In this document: piece after piece, positions 1 through 6,628 of the stretch
Layout: each line of letters starts with the position of its first letter
Position numbering within the stretch: position 1 is the first letter of the stretch
NCBI GenBank assembly: GCA_964599875.1
Contig: CAZRHE010000005.1
Span: forward strand, 1 to 64,000
Reading direction: 5' to 3'
From: RGIG4097 sp964599875
GTDB taxonomy: Bacteria > Bacillota > Clostridia > Christensenellales > CAG-917
Length of the DNA: 64,000 bases
The notes under the pieces: generated by a model
The model's database searches: none
The model's input: only the letters and a program-made list of their open reading frames with translations
Told to the model about the DNA's origin: nothing
Made by a program: the position numbers and the translations under genes

Positions 1-67
1 CTGACGCTGCACTTATGCAAGTAAACTTGCTTGTTTCGCTATTGTTCGAATCGGTCCCCCCGTGGGG

Positions 68-90
68 AAAGTCCGAAAGGGCTTTTTTTC
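68..90 (+). terminator. Rho-independent terminator-like hairpin
   Basis: Seven-base arms AAAGTCC and GGGCTTT around a GAAA loop, followed directly by a T-run. The gene or RNA it would end lies before base 1 and is not visible. Bases 1-67 hold only a small GCAAGT/ACTTGC hairpin and no recognisable gene. Confidence 0.6.
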
Positions 91-234
91 TTGCAGTTTT
101 TCCGCTATTCTCCACTGGGATCATCCACTACGCACAGAGTGCTTGTGTCTGCGGTTGCGCTTATAATATACGGAATTTGATTGATAACACGTTCAAATCG
201 TTCAATAATTCCGAACGTGCATTAAGCGGTTGAA

Positions 235-429
235 TCAGTCGTTTTTCTTGTGAAGTTGTGAAACCGCCCAACGCAAGAATTCGGCTTTGTTCATTCCGCT
301 TGCTTTAATTGCATCGTTAATTTCTGCCGCTTCGTCAGGGTGCAACCACGTTGCCCACTTAACAAGTTCGTTTTTATGCGTTTCTCGATACTTTTTATCC
401 GCAGCCTTTTGTGCTTCGCTTCTTGCCAT
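235..429 (-). CDS. Small ribbon-helix-helix-like protein
   Basis: A 64-residue, lysine-rich protein starting MARSEAQK. The start at 429 is preferred over an upstream in-frame codon at 441 because a GAGGTG ribosome binding site sits about four bases before this ATG. The sequence has a short strand (WATWL) followed by two predicted helices with the turn SGMNKAEFLRWA. That pattern is typical of Arc/MetJ-type ribbon-helix-helix DNA-binding proteins, so a role as a small DNA-binding regulator is inferred. It stands alone, downstream of and on the same strand as the PadR gene, 147 bases away. No antitoxin partner gene is seen beside it. Similar small proteins are common on mobile elements, but nothing here proves transfer. 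Confidence 0.65.
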   Translation of the reverse strand: MARSEAQKAADKKYRETHKNELVKWATWLHPDEAAEINDAIKASGMNKAEFLRWAVSQLHKKND

Positions 430-561
430 TTTGCACCTCAAACCAATTCATTTTTGTTGATAAGCGTGTTGAGTCTATCAAACGTCGACGTTTTTTATAA
501 CAGTCGCGTAGAATTTCATTTTGTTACTAATTATTATTGTACGCGCACGCGTGTATATGAA

Positions 562-582
562 ATCCGCACGGGGAGTGCGGAT
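562..582 (-). terminator. Hairpin downstream of the PadR gene
   Basis: A perfect 8-bp stem (ATCCGCAC/GTGCGGAT) lies 5 bases beyond the PadR gene stop. On the minus strand only a short T-stretch follows, so it is a weak terminator or an mRNA 3'-end stabiliser. Confidence 0.45.
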
Positions 583-587
583 AACTT

Positions 588-2306
588 TTATACGGTGTGA
601 TATTTTCTGCTACGATACAGCAAGTAGTAGACTACCGAACTGATAGGAAGATTCGTGAGCAGCACTGCGGGGAGTACCATTGTTTCGAGAATCAGAATCG
701 TGTCGTGTATGCTTGCGCCGACTGCAAAGAAACCGATGAGAATACATACGACCGTCAGTTCGATGAAAATCATGCCGCGGTTGATTATTGACAACTTGAA
801 GTTGAAATTCGCGCGCACGCGTTTCGACGGGTTTATCATGCAAATAACCGTCGGAATGAGCATAAGCGCGGAACCAACGAGCATGAAAGAGAGGAAGTAT
901 GCATACGAAACTTTCCCGATGAGGGATACCCACATGATCGCGACTTCGACGATATAGAGTGCCATGACGAGCAACCAACTGTCGCGATTTATGCGGTTAG
1001 AATGTATGAAATTGAAGGTGTAGTACTCCGACGTGTTCCCTCTGTCATAAGGACGGATTTTGAAACCTTTTTGATAAAGACGGGATTTTAGGTCTTGGTC
1101 GTAACTGACCGTGCTTTCCTGTCTTGCGGGTTCTTTTTCTTCGGGCACCGAAACGATAGAGGAGAAGAAGTCGCGATAATTGACGTTTTTGTTTTCGTAT
1201 TCGAAATTCTCGTCGCGCTTTCCTATGACGGATGCGGTTACGCCCGTGCGGTCGACGTCCTTATCGTCGGATACGAGTTCGGATTCGTAAAATTCGTGGT
1301 CTTGAACGGGTTCGGATTGTACGTCGGACGCGGTTTCTTCCACTTCGTTTGCCTCTTGTTCAGCGTTTTTGCTGTCGATTTCGGCTTCTTGTCTTTCAAG
1401 ACGTTCGAAAATCTCTTTTAGAGAAGATTGCGAACGAGTTCTCGAACCGTTTTCTCCTGCAAAAGCGGTGAAATAGGTGTGATCCTGTGCGGGTTCTTCG
1501 TATTTGACCGCGCTTTCGTCGACGGGAGTGGGGGCGACGACGTATTCGGATTCATTCTTTTGTTCGTATTCGGATTGAGCGTCGAATCTTGCGAACATTT
1601 CGGCAAGAGAGGAGGCGGGTTTCATTGTTTCGGATTCACGCGCTTGTCTTTCTTCTTCGCGAAGTCTTGCGTTTTCCGCGATTTGTCGCGCTTCTTCCTC
1701 CGAAATTACGTTGCCGTCGGCGTCTATGTACACTTTGGTTTCCTTTTCGACCTCGACTTGTACTTCTTTGACTACTTCGACGGGGACTTCCTTTACAACC
1801 TCGACAGGAACCTCTTTGACGACTTCGACTTCTTTTATGACCTCTACGGGTTTTTCGACCACCTTTTCTTTGTATACGACTTTGGGTTTTTCTTCTTCAC
1901 CTGTTTTGGTGTAGGGGCGAAGACCTTCGGTGTCGAAGGGGGCGGGTTTTGTGAAGTCGAATTCTTGCTCTGAAATCAATTTGTCGAGAATCGTCCTCGA
2001 ATATTCGTATTCGCTCTTTTCTTTCGTAAGGAAATTTCTCCCTTCGATTGTGAGAGAGTAGTAGCGACGTCTGCCGCCGCTCGTGTCGTCGGGCGCGCCG
2101 TCGTAGGACGTGATAAGACCGGCTTTTTCGAGTTTTTTAAGTTGGTTGTACAGGGTGGCTTGTTTCACCTTGTACTGACCGCCGGTTTTCTCGTCGATTT
2201 CTTGAATGATCTCGTAGCCGTATCTGTCGCGACTCCACAACGCACCGAGAATGATTGTCGTTGAATTTCCGCGGATTAGGTCGGCGTTTACAGATGAGAT
2301 GTCCAT
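588..2306 (-). CDS. PadR-family regulator with C-terminal membrane domain
   Basis: A 572-residue protein, far longer than a usual PadR regulator (about 110-180). Residues 1-115 are a PadR winged helix (GYEIIQEIDEKTGG, TLYNQLKKLEKAGLI, GGRRRYYSLT). Residues 145-188 are valine/lysine/glutamate repeats of the form EVxKEVPVEV. Residues 200-430 are acidic and probably disordered, with two related segments, SSLAEMFARFDAQ at 232 and SSLKEIFERLERQ at 294. Residues 444-563 carry about four hydrophobic helices. The likely product is a membrane-tethered transcription factor that could couple an envelope signal to repression. AGGAGT precedes the ATG. A TATATAC-TTT-GTATATA palindrome lies at the promoter and suggests autoregulation. 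Family assignment of the N-terminus is firm; the signal and targets are unknown. Confidence 0.8.
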   Translation of the reverse strand: MDISSVNADLIRGNSTTIILGALWSRDRYGYEIIQEIDEKTGGQYKVKQATLYNQLKKLEKAGLITSYDGAPDDTSGGRRRYYSLTIEGRNFLTKEKSEYEYSRTILDKLISEQEFDFTKPAPFDTEGLRPYTKTGEEEKPKVVYKEKVVEKPVEVIKEVEVVKEVPVEVVKEVPVEVVKEVQVEVEKETKVYIDADGNVISEEEARQIAENARLREEERQARESETMKPASSLAEMFARFDAQSEYEQKNESEYVVAPTPVDESAVKYEEPAQDHTYFTAFAGENGSRTRSQSSLKEIFERLERQEAEIDSKNAEQEANEVEETASDVQSEPVQDHEFYESELVSDDKDVDRTGVTASVIGKRDENFEYENKNVNYRDFFSSIVSVPEEKEPARQESTVSYDQDLKSRLYQKGFKIRPYDRGNTSEYYTFNFIHSNRINRDSWLLVMALYIVEVAIMWVSLIGKVSYAYFLSFMLVGSALMLIPTVICMINPSKRVRANFNFKLSIINRGMIFIELTVVCILIGFFAVGASIHDTILILETMVLPAVLLTNLPISSVVYYLLYRSRKYHTV

Positions 2307-2315
2307 AATGACTCC

Positions 2316-2332
2316 TATATACTTTGTATATA
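2316..2332. promoter_or_regulatory. Candidate PadR operator palindrome
   Basis: A perfect 7-bp inverted repeat (TATATAC, 3-bp spacer, GTATATA) lies between the predicted -10 box and the ribosome binding site of the PadR gene. PadR proteins commonly bind such AT-rich palindromes at their own promoters, so autorepression is inferred. Confidence 0.5.
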
Positions 2333-2333
2333 A

Positions 2334-2362
2334 ATGCTACAATAGTATTCCTAAAATGTCAA
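2334..2362 (-). promoter_or_regulatory. Promoter of the PadR gene
   Basis: TTGACA (2357-2362) is separated by 17 bp from TAGCAT (2334-2339), reading on the minus strand. The -35 box lies inside the spacer of the 33-bp gapped palindrome at 2344-2376, so a protein bound there could block or modulate this promoter. Confidence 0.6.
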
Positions 2363-2376
2363 TATTTTGGAATACT
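2344..2376. repeat. 33-bp gapped palindrome, copy A
   Basis: AGTATTCC, 17 bp, GGAATACT. The inner spacer has an A-tract on the left and a T-tract on the right, so the site also reads as 13-bp arms around a 7-bp centre. It begins 2 bp downstream of the recombinase stop codon and overlaps the padR promoter. The same geometry recurs at 14047, 22348, 34392 and 60857. A plus-strand T-run follows, so it could also act as a terminator here. Confidence 0.75.
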
Positions 2377-2378
2377 TT

Positions 2379-3458
2379 TTATTTTTTATCATCGTCGTTA
2401 TTGCGCAAAGTGACCGCTTTTGCCGCGGATTTGCGTCTATCTTCGGTGATTGCCGCATAATGTTTTTTCGTCGTGTTGACGTCGCGGTGTCCGAGCACGT
2501 CCGCAACTATATAAATATCTCCAGTCGCGCGATACAAATTCGTGCCGTAAGTGCTACGGAGTTTGTGCGGGGATATTTTTTTGAGGGGGGACGCGATTTT
2601 TGCGTATTTTTTGACGAGGTTTTCTACTGCGCGGACGGATATGCGTTTGACTTGCAAGGACAAAAACAGCGCGTCTTTATCCGTTACGTTGATTTTTTGA
2701 TTTCTCGACAGCAACGCTTTTCTTTCGTTTTCGATGTAGTAGAGCAGAGCGTCGCGCACTTCGTTTCCGAAATACAAAATCGCGCGATTTCCGCCTTTTC
2801 TCGTGACCGTGAATGCATTCGTTTCAAAATCGACGTCCGTCACGTTGAGCCCGACGCATTCGCTGACACGAATACCTGTGCCGAGAAGTAGGGTGAGAAT
2901 CGCTACGTCGCGCGCACGCGTGTTGCGCAATATTTTGCGTTGATGCTCGCTGACGCCGTCGCAATCTTCTGCCGCATCGAGAATTTTATCTATTTCTCTT
3001 GCTTCGAGGCGGATTATGTCCTTGTCGTGTTGCTTGGGGACTTTTACCTTGCTCGCCACGTTTTGAGAGAGTTTGTCTTTGTTGTAAAAATACTTGAAAA
3101 ACGAACGGACGGTTGAGATTTTGCGTGCTTTTCCGCGCTCTCCGTTTGAACATTCCTTGCCCTCGAATTCGTAATAACTCAAATATTCGATAAACGCTTC
3201 GAGGTGGGTGAGGGTGACGCCTTCGAGGTCGAGAAGAGTGATGTCTTTGACACTCTTTTTCAACTTGAAAGCGGGGACGCGTTTTGTAAGATAATCGAAA
3301 AATATCCTCAAATCATAGGCATAATTGAGCCTTGTGAGGGTGGTCGTTTGCGGTTCTATCCCGACGAAAAACTCGTCGCAAAAATCGGGCAAATCCTCGC
3401 GGACGTCCAATAATTTTCGTGTGGTTTCTAAATCTCTGTTCTTAAAATAATCGCTCAT
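2379..3458 (-). CDS. Tyrosine recombinase/integrase (Xer-like)
   Basis: A 359-residue tyrosine recombinase. An N-terminal SAM-like core-binding domain (about 30-140) precedes the catalytic domain. The full catalytic set is visible: R197 (GTGIRVSE), K221 (TRKGGN), H298 and R301 (HKLRSTYG), H324 (LGHRDVNTT) and Y334 (KKHYA). It should therefore cut and rejoin DNA through a 3'-phosphotyrosyl link. Its ATG is preceded by AGGTGA and a consensus promoter. No excisionase, prophage genes or clear att pair are next to it, and it sits beside the sporulation sigma operon, so a chromosomal Xer-like role or a domesticated integrase is possible. Copy A of a dispersed 33-bp palindrome lies 2 bp past its stop codon, and a half-site of the same motif lies in its own promoter. 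Whether this enzyme recognises the motif is inference. Confidence 0.85.
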   Translation of the reverse strand: MSDYFKNRDLETTRKLLDVREDLPDFCDEFFVGIEPQTTTLTRLNYAYDLRIFFDYLTKRVPAFKLKKSVKDITLLDLEGVTLTHLEAFIEYLSYYEFEGKECSNGERGKARKISTVRSFFKYFYNKDKLSQNVASKVKVPKQHDKDIIRLEAREIDKILDAAEDCDGVSEHQRKILRNTRARDVAILTLLLGTGIRVSECVGLNVTDVDFETNAFTVTRKGGNRAILYFGNEVRDALLYYIENERKALLSRNQKINVTDKDALFLSLQVKRISVRAVENLVKKYAKIASPLKKISPHKLRSTYGTNLYRATGDIYIVADVLGHRDVNTTKKHYAAITEDRRKSAAKAVTLRNNDDDKK

Positions 3459-3473
3459 ATTTCACCTAAATTT

Positions 3474-3502
3474 ATTATAATAAACTATTCGTAAAATGTC
3501 AA
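3474..3502 (-). promoter_or_regulatory. Consensus promoter of the recombinase gene
   Basis: On the minus strand TTGACA (3497-3502), a 17-bp spacer and TATAAT (3474-3479) match the sigma-A consensus exactly. Read on the plus strand, 3484-3502 matches the left part of repeat copy A (AnTATTCnTAAAATGTCAA) with two differences, so a single half-site overlaps this promoter. Confidence 0.75.
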
Positions 3503-3735
3503 CGTCGATTTGACTTAAAACACAATATTTAACCCCTTTCGCGTGCGGGGGAGCGCAATATGTGGTGAGGGTGGGAAGATAAGAAATCGAAGCGTTGTGA
3601 AGATAATTCTGCGCTTATTGCGATGAGATTTAGACTTTAATTTATTAATCCGTATCATAATTGTCGTTTAAGCGATACAACGGTAGATTTTCGCGCTTTT
3701 AAGCGCAAATAACGAAAAGCGGATAGGATTTACAG

Positions 3736-4449
3736 TCAATCTTCGATTTCGGATTTGATTTTGCCGAGAATTTTGCTCTCTAACCTTGAAACCTGCACTT
3801 GCGAAATGCCGAGTTCCGCCGCGACTTCGGATTGCGTTTTATCTCTAAAGTAGCGTAAAATTATGATTTTCCGTTCTCTTTCGGGGAGATTTTGCACTGC
3901 GTCGCGTAGCATGATTTCGTCGATTTTGCTTTCGGGCGTGTCGTTAGAGGGAATTTTGTCGCCGAGAGTGGAGTCGTCATCGTCGTTGCTTTCGTTTAGA
4001 GAAAGCACGTATTTGCTCGTGTCGAGTGCGAATACGATATCCGAGCGGTCACACTCGAATTTTGCCGCAAGTTCGTCGACCGTAGGTTCGGGGAGTCCGT
4101 TTTTGCCGAGTTCGTCGGTGTAAACGGCGATTTTTTGTGCAAGTACTTTCGCCCATCTCGACACTTTGACCATTCCGTCGTCGCGAAGAAATCGTTTGAT
4201 TTCCCCTGTAATCATCGGCACGGCGTACGTCGAAAAGCGCACCCCGTAGGATACGTCGAATCCGAGCATCGCTTTGGTGAAACCGACTGCGCCCAGTTGC
4301 ATGAGGTCGTCGTATTCAAGGCGCCCTTTGAAACGCTTTACGATTGACTTAATAAGGGGAATATTCTCCGAAATCAGCGTGTTTTTGGCGTCTTCGTCAC
4401 CCGCTTGCGCGGAAATTATCAATGATAGAGTTTCATCGTGTTCCAGCAT
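3736..4449 (-). CDS. sigF: Sporulation sigma factor F
   Basis: A 237-residue sigma-70-family factor, the forespore-specific sigma of early sporulation. Region 2 (about 30-98) contains the core-binding and -10 recognition helices (LEYDDLMQLGAVGFTKA, VRFSTYAVPMITGEIKRFLRD). Region 3 follows. Region 4 (about 188-230) carries the helix-turn-helix QSEVAAELGISQVQVSRLE. Sigma-F and sigma-G look alike; the assignment to F rests on the spoIIAA and spoIIAB genes directly upstream. The start overlaps the end of spoIIAB by 17 bp, implying translational coupling. SpoIIAB would hold the product inactive until SpoIIAA is dephosphorylated. A GCGCTT/AAGCGC hairpin near 3693-3706 lies downstream, without a clear T-run. 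The next 230 bases to the recombinase gene hold nothing I recognise. Confidence 0.95.
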   Translation of the reverse strand: MLEHDETLSLIISAQAGDEDAKNTLISENIPLIKSIVKRFKGRLEYDDLMQLGAVGFTKAMLGFDVSYGVRFSTYAVPMITGEIKRFLRDDGMVKVSRWAKVLAQKIAVYTDELGKNGLPEPTVDELAAKFECDRSDIVFALDTSKYVLSLNESNDDDDSTLGDKIPSNDTPESKIDEIMLRDAVQNLPERERKIIILRYFRDKTQSEVAAELGISQVQVSRLESKILGKIKSEIED

Positions 4450-4861
4450 TTGAAAACACCTTTTTCATCGTAACCGAAGTGCCTATGCCTTTTTCGGAGG
4501 TTACTTCCACTTCGTCCATAAAGGTTTCCATGACGGTGAAACCCATTCCGCTACGCTCTTCGCTTTTGCGAGTGGTGTAGAAAGGCTCGCGCGCAAGACG
4601 CACGTCCTCTATGCCTTTGCCGTAGTCTGTTATCGTGACGTACATGACGTTCCCGTGGATTTCGGCGGAGAGGTCGATTACGCCGTCTTTGTCGTACGCG
4701 TGCACGACCGAGTTGGTTACCGCTTCGCTTACGGCGGTTTTAAGGTCGTTGATTTCTTCGACGGTGGGGGAAAGGTCGAGGGAAAACGACGCAAGTACGT
4801 TTCTCGCAAAGGCTTCGTTTTCGCCTATCGCGGGGATTTGCATTTTGAAATAATTGTCCAT
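4433..4861 (-). CDS. spoIIAB: Anti-sigma F factor and serine kinase SpoIIAB
   Basis: A 142-residue GHKL-fold ATPase. The N box is visible around E46-N50 (VSEAVTNSVVHAY), the G1 box at 79-84 (DYGKGI) and the ATP-lid glycines at 103-108 (RSGMGF). In the family, the protein binds sigma-F to keep it silent and phosphorylates SpoIIAA on serine; unphosphorylated SpoIIAA releases the sigma factor. Length is normal. It is the middle gene of a three-gene operon, 6 bp after spoIIAA, and overlaps sigF. Confidence 0.95.
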   Translation of the reverse strand: MDNYFKMQIPAIGENEAFARNVLASFSLDLSPTVEEINDLKTAVSEAVTNSVVHAYDKDGVIDLSAEIHGNVMYVTITDYGKGIEDVRLAREPFYTTRKSEERSGMGFTVMETFMDEVEVTSEKGIGTSVTMKKVFSNAGTR

Positions 4862-4867
4862 AATAAT

Positions 4868-5179
4868 CTACCTCTGAATTTTCGGGCATACCGAATAAAC
4901 GCCGCTTGCGCGGAAAACTCTATCGACGTGGGGAGGGACGTTTGCAACGAGCAACTCCGCGCCCGTGCCCGAGAGTTTTTTATATCTGCCGAAGATTAGT
5001 CCGAGCCCCGTACTGTCCACGAATCCGACTTTTGAAAAGTCGAAGATTACGATTTTCGGACGCGCGGATAGTATTTCGTCGTCGATTGTTTTTCGGAGCG
5101 TTCTCGACGCAAGTTCATCTACGTCGCCGAATAATTTGACGTATAAAGTGTTGTTTGTGTAAGTGATTTGCGGGTCCAT
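4868..5179 (-). CDS. spoIIAA: Anti-anti-sigma factor SpoIIAA
   Basis: A 103-residue STAS-domain protein. The phosphorylatable serine is S56 in the motif FVDSTGLG, matching the known site in the family. When dephosphorylated (by SpoIIE, not in this window) it binds SpoIIAB and frees sigma-F in the forespore. GGAGG lies 4-5 bases before the ATG. Upstream at 5226-5246 is an 8-bp inverted repeat (GACCTTTT/AAAAGGTC). I do not see a convincing sigma-H promoter, which would be expected for this operon, although the 180-bp gap to the tRNA genes must contain the start signal. Confidence 0.95.
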   Translation of the reverse strand: MDPQITYTNNTLYVKLFGDVDELASRTLRKTIDDEILSARPKIVIFDFSKVGFVDSTGLGLIFGRYKKLSGTGAELLVANVPPHVDRVFRASGVYSVCPKIQR

Positions 5180-5299
5180 GTTGCCTCCGCATACATAATA
5201 AAACCGCCGTTTTAGGTGAAAATCGGACCTTTTGACCGAAAAGGTCGAAGGATAGGAAAAAATGTCTATAAATTTTTAAAAAAATCAGGTGAATTTTTC

Positions 5300-5328
5300 T
5301 TGACAAGTTTTCCGTGTTATTGTAAGAT
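5300..5328 (+). promoter_or_regulatory. Promoter of the tRNA operon
   Basis: TTGACA (5300-5305), 17-bp spacer, TAAGAT (5323-5328), ending 29 bp before the first tRNA. It drives the six-tRNA operon that ends at the terminator near 5965. Confidence 0.7.
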
Positions 5329-5357
5329 ATCATAGTCGCGAAACGCGAAAGCCCCAT

Positions 5358-5434
5358 CGGGGTGTGGCGCAGTTTGGTAGCGCACTTGGTTTGGGACCAA
5401 GGGGCCGGAAGTTCAAATCTTCTCACCCCGACCA
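5358..5434 (+). tRNA. tRNA-Pro (TGG)
   Basis: A 77-nt cloverleaf. Acceptor arms CGGGGTG and CACCCCG, anticodon loop TTTGGGA with anticodon TGG, T-loop GTTCAAATC, and an encoded CCA end. First gene of a six-tRNA operon. Confidence 0.95.
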
Positions 5435-5466
5435 AAAGTGCAAGCGACATCTTCACCGAGATAATC

Positions 5467-5543
5467 GGGCCTTTAGCTCAGTTGGTTAGAGCGGTCGGCT
5501 CATAACCGATTGGTCCGCGGTTCGAGTCCGTGAAGGCCCACCA
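5467..5543 (+). tRNA. tRNA with CAT anticodon (Met or lysidine Ile2)
   Basis: A 77-nt cloverleaf with acceptor GGGCCTT/AAGGCCC, anticodon loop CTCATAA and encoded CCA. The first acceptor pair is G-C, so it is not an initiator. CAT-bearing elongator tRNAs are either Met or the Ile2 species whose C34 becomes lysidine. The D-arm and acceptor look like the Ile2-type tRNA of Bacillus as I recall it, so Ile2 is slightly favoured. TilS identity rules would decide. Confidence 0.9.
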
Positions 5544-5575
5544 AAAGAAAACAAACGCAAGGCAACTTGCAATTT

Positions 5576-5652
5576 GGCCCGGTAGTACAGTTGGTTAGTA
5601 CGCCAGCCTGTCACGCTGGAGGTCAGGGGTTCGAGCCCCCTCCGGGTCGCCA
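5576..5652 (+). tRNA. tRNA-Asp (GTC)
   Basis: A 77-nt cloverleaf: acceptor GGCCCGG/CCGGGTC, anticodon stem CCAGC/GCTGG with loop CTGTCAC (anticodon GTC), discriminator G (an Asp identity element), encoded CCA. Confidence 0.95.
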
Positions 5653-5656
5653 AACC

Positions 5657-5681
5657 GTGGCAGTGACAATCTCACTGCCAC
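5657..5681 (+). other. Strong hairpin between tRNA-Asp and tRNA-Phe
   Basis: A perfect 10-bp stem (GTGGCAGTGA/TCACTGCCAC) with a 5-nt loop. There is no T-run and tRNAs continue downstream, so a processing, pausing or partial attenuation role within the polycistronic precursor is more likely than full termination. Confidence 0.65.
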
Positions 5682-5690
5682 AATTTATAA

Positions 5691-5766
5691 GCCTCGGTAG
5701 CTCAGTTGGTAGAGCAGGGGACTGAAAATCCCCGTGTCGGTGGTTCAAGTCCGCCCCGAGGCACCA
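5691..5766 (+). tRNA. tRNA-Phe (GAA)
   Basis: A 76-nt cloverleaf: acceptor GCCTCGG/CCGAGGC, anticodon stem GGGGA/TCCCC with loop CTGAAAA (anticodon GAA), encoded ACCA end. Confidence 0.95.
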
Positions 5767-5793
5767 CGTTAGTGACCATAATTGAGATTGTAC

Positions 5794-5869
5794 GCTAGTG
5801 TAGCTCAATAGGCAGAGCAGCTGATTTGTAATCAGCAGGTTGCTGGTTCGATTCCGGTCACTAGCTCCA
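5794..5869 (+). tRNA. tRNA-Thr (TGT)
   Basis: A 76-nt cloverleaf: acceptor GCTAGTG/CACTAGC, anticodon stem GCTGA/TCAGC with loop TTTGTAA (anticodon TGT), discriminator T, encoded CCA. Confidence 0.95.
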
Positions 5870-5872
5870 AAT

Positions 5873-5936
<64 letters not shown>

Positions 5937-5957
<21 letters not shown>

Positions 5958-6097
5958 AGAAAAGGACGAGCAAGCGCTCGTCTTTTTCTTTTAGAGGGGG
6001 TGTCTTTGCCGACTTTTAGTCGGCACGCTTCGCGCTCGAACCACCGACGTGCTGACGCTACGGGCAACGACGCAAGCGTCAGCCCTGCGCTATTAAA
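5937..6097 (+). repeat. 161-bp tandem repeat, unit 1 (tRNA-Tyr tail)
   Basis: Unit 1 starts inside the tRNA-Tyr T-loop and holds the tRNA 3' tail, the operon terminator, a GCCGACT/AGTCGGC hairpin (6008-6024) and a GCTGACGCT/AGCGTCAGC hairpin (6051-6083). Unit 2 is identical except for T6093 to C6254. Such near-identity implies recent duplication. Confidence 0.9.
5965..5992 (+). terminator. Terminator of the tRNA operon
   Basis: Stem GACGAGC/GCTCGTC with AAGC loop, followed by TTTTTCTTTT. Flanking CACCCCCT and AGGGGGTG extend it into a longer imperfect stem. The same terminator recurs at 6126-6153 in repeat unit 2. Confidence 0.9.
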
Positions 6098-6258
6098 CGA
6101 ATCCACCCCCTCCCACCAAGAAAAGGACGAGCAAGCGCTCGTCTTTTTCTTTTAGAGGGGGTGTCTTTGCCGACTTTTAGTCGGCACGCTTCGCGCTCGA
6201 ACCACCGACGTGCTGACGCTACGGGCAACGACGCAAGCGTCAGCCCTGCGCTACTAAA
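6098..6258 (+). repeat. 161-bp tandem repeat, unit 2
   Basis: Second copy of the unit at 5937, one mismatch in 161 bp. It carries only the last 21 nt of the tRNA (T-loop to CCA), so it cannot make a tRNA. It includes a second full terminator at 6126-6153. Confidence 0.9.
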
Positions 6259-6305
6259 CGAATCCACCCCCGATAGAAAAAGGCGAGCATTTGCTTGTCT
6301 TTTTC
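6259..6305 (+). repeat. Partial third repeat unit with diverged terminator
   Basis: The first 13 bases match the repeat unit start. The sequence then diverges but keeps the design: a stem GGCGAGCA/TGCTTGTC (with G-T pairs) at 6281-6299 followed by TTTTT. It is probably the original downstream terminator or an older decayed copy. Confidence 0.7.
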
Positions 6306-6309
6306 AATT

Positions 6310-6514
6310 AAATTCGCCGTTCGGCGAGTGAAATAGCTTTGCCATGAAATACGCGTTGCGTATGAAATATGCTGACGCATATGAGTTTTATCGGCGAATT
6401 TTATTTCACGTTCGACTTGGTCGAATATTTCATAATCCGCACGGATTATTTCATATTGCACAGCAATATTTCATTAAATTTCAAATTTAAGCGAATGAAA
6501 AGTCAATGGCAAAG
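6310..6514. repeat. Mini-hairpin array with TGAAAT/ATTTCA boxes
   Basis: Six short perfect hairpins are threaded through a 200-bp noncoding stretch: 6314-6327, 6349-6363, 6367-6382, 6411-6425, 6432-6449 and 6453-6469. In the left half the spacers read TGAAAT (three times); in the right half they read ATTTCA (four times), so the boxes could pair across the centre near 6390. AATTCGCCG (6311-6319) also matches CGGCGAATT (6392-6400), and CTTTGCCAT (6337-6345) matches ATGGCAAAG (6506-6514). The whole is a nested palindrome. There is no coding potential. It could be a nonautonomous repeat family, a structured RNA or a protein-binding array. Confidence 0.8.
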
Positions 6515-6628
6515 ATAATTTTTGAAACGTCGTTTAAGATTAAAATTGATATCGGCGGTTGGAAATAATTGATTTGTGGAGGGGAGTGGATTAAAATCTA
6601 TTCGATTAAATTCAGGAGATATTAGTCG

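Noticed and set aside
15..233. 72-residue plus-strand frame at the window start
   Set aside because: It runs through a terminator hairpin, lacks a ribosome binding site and has no protein-like composition.
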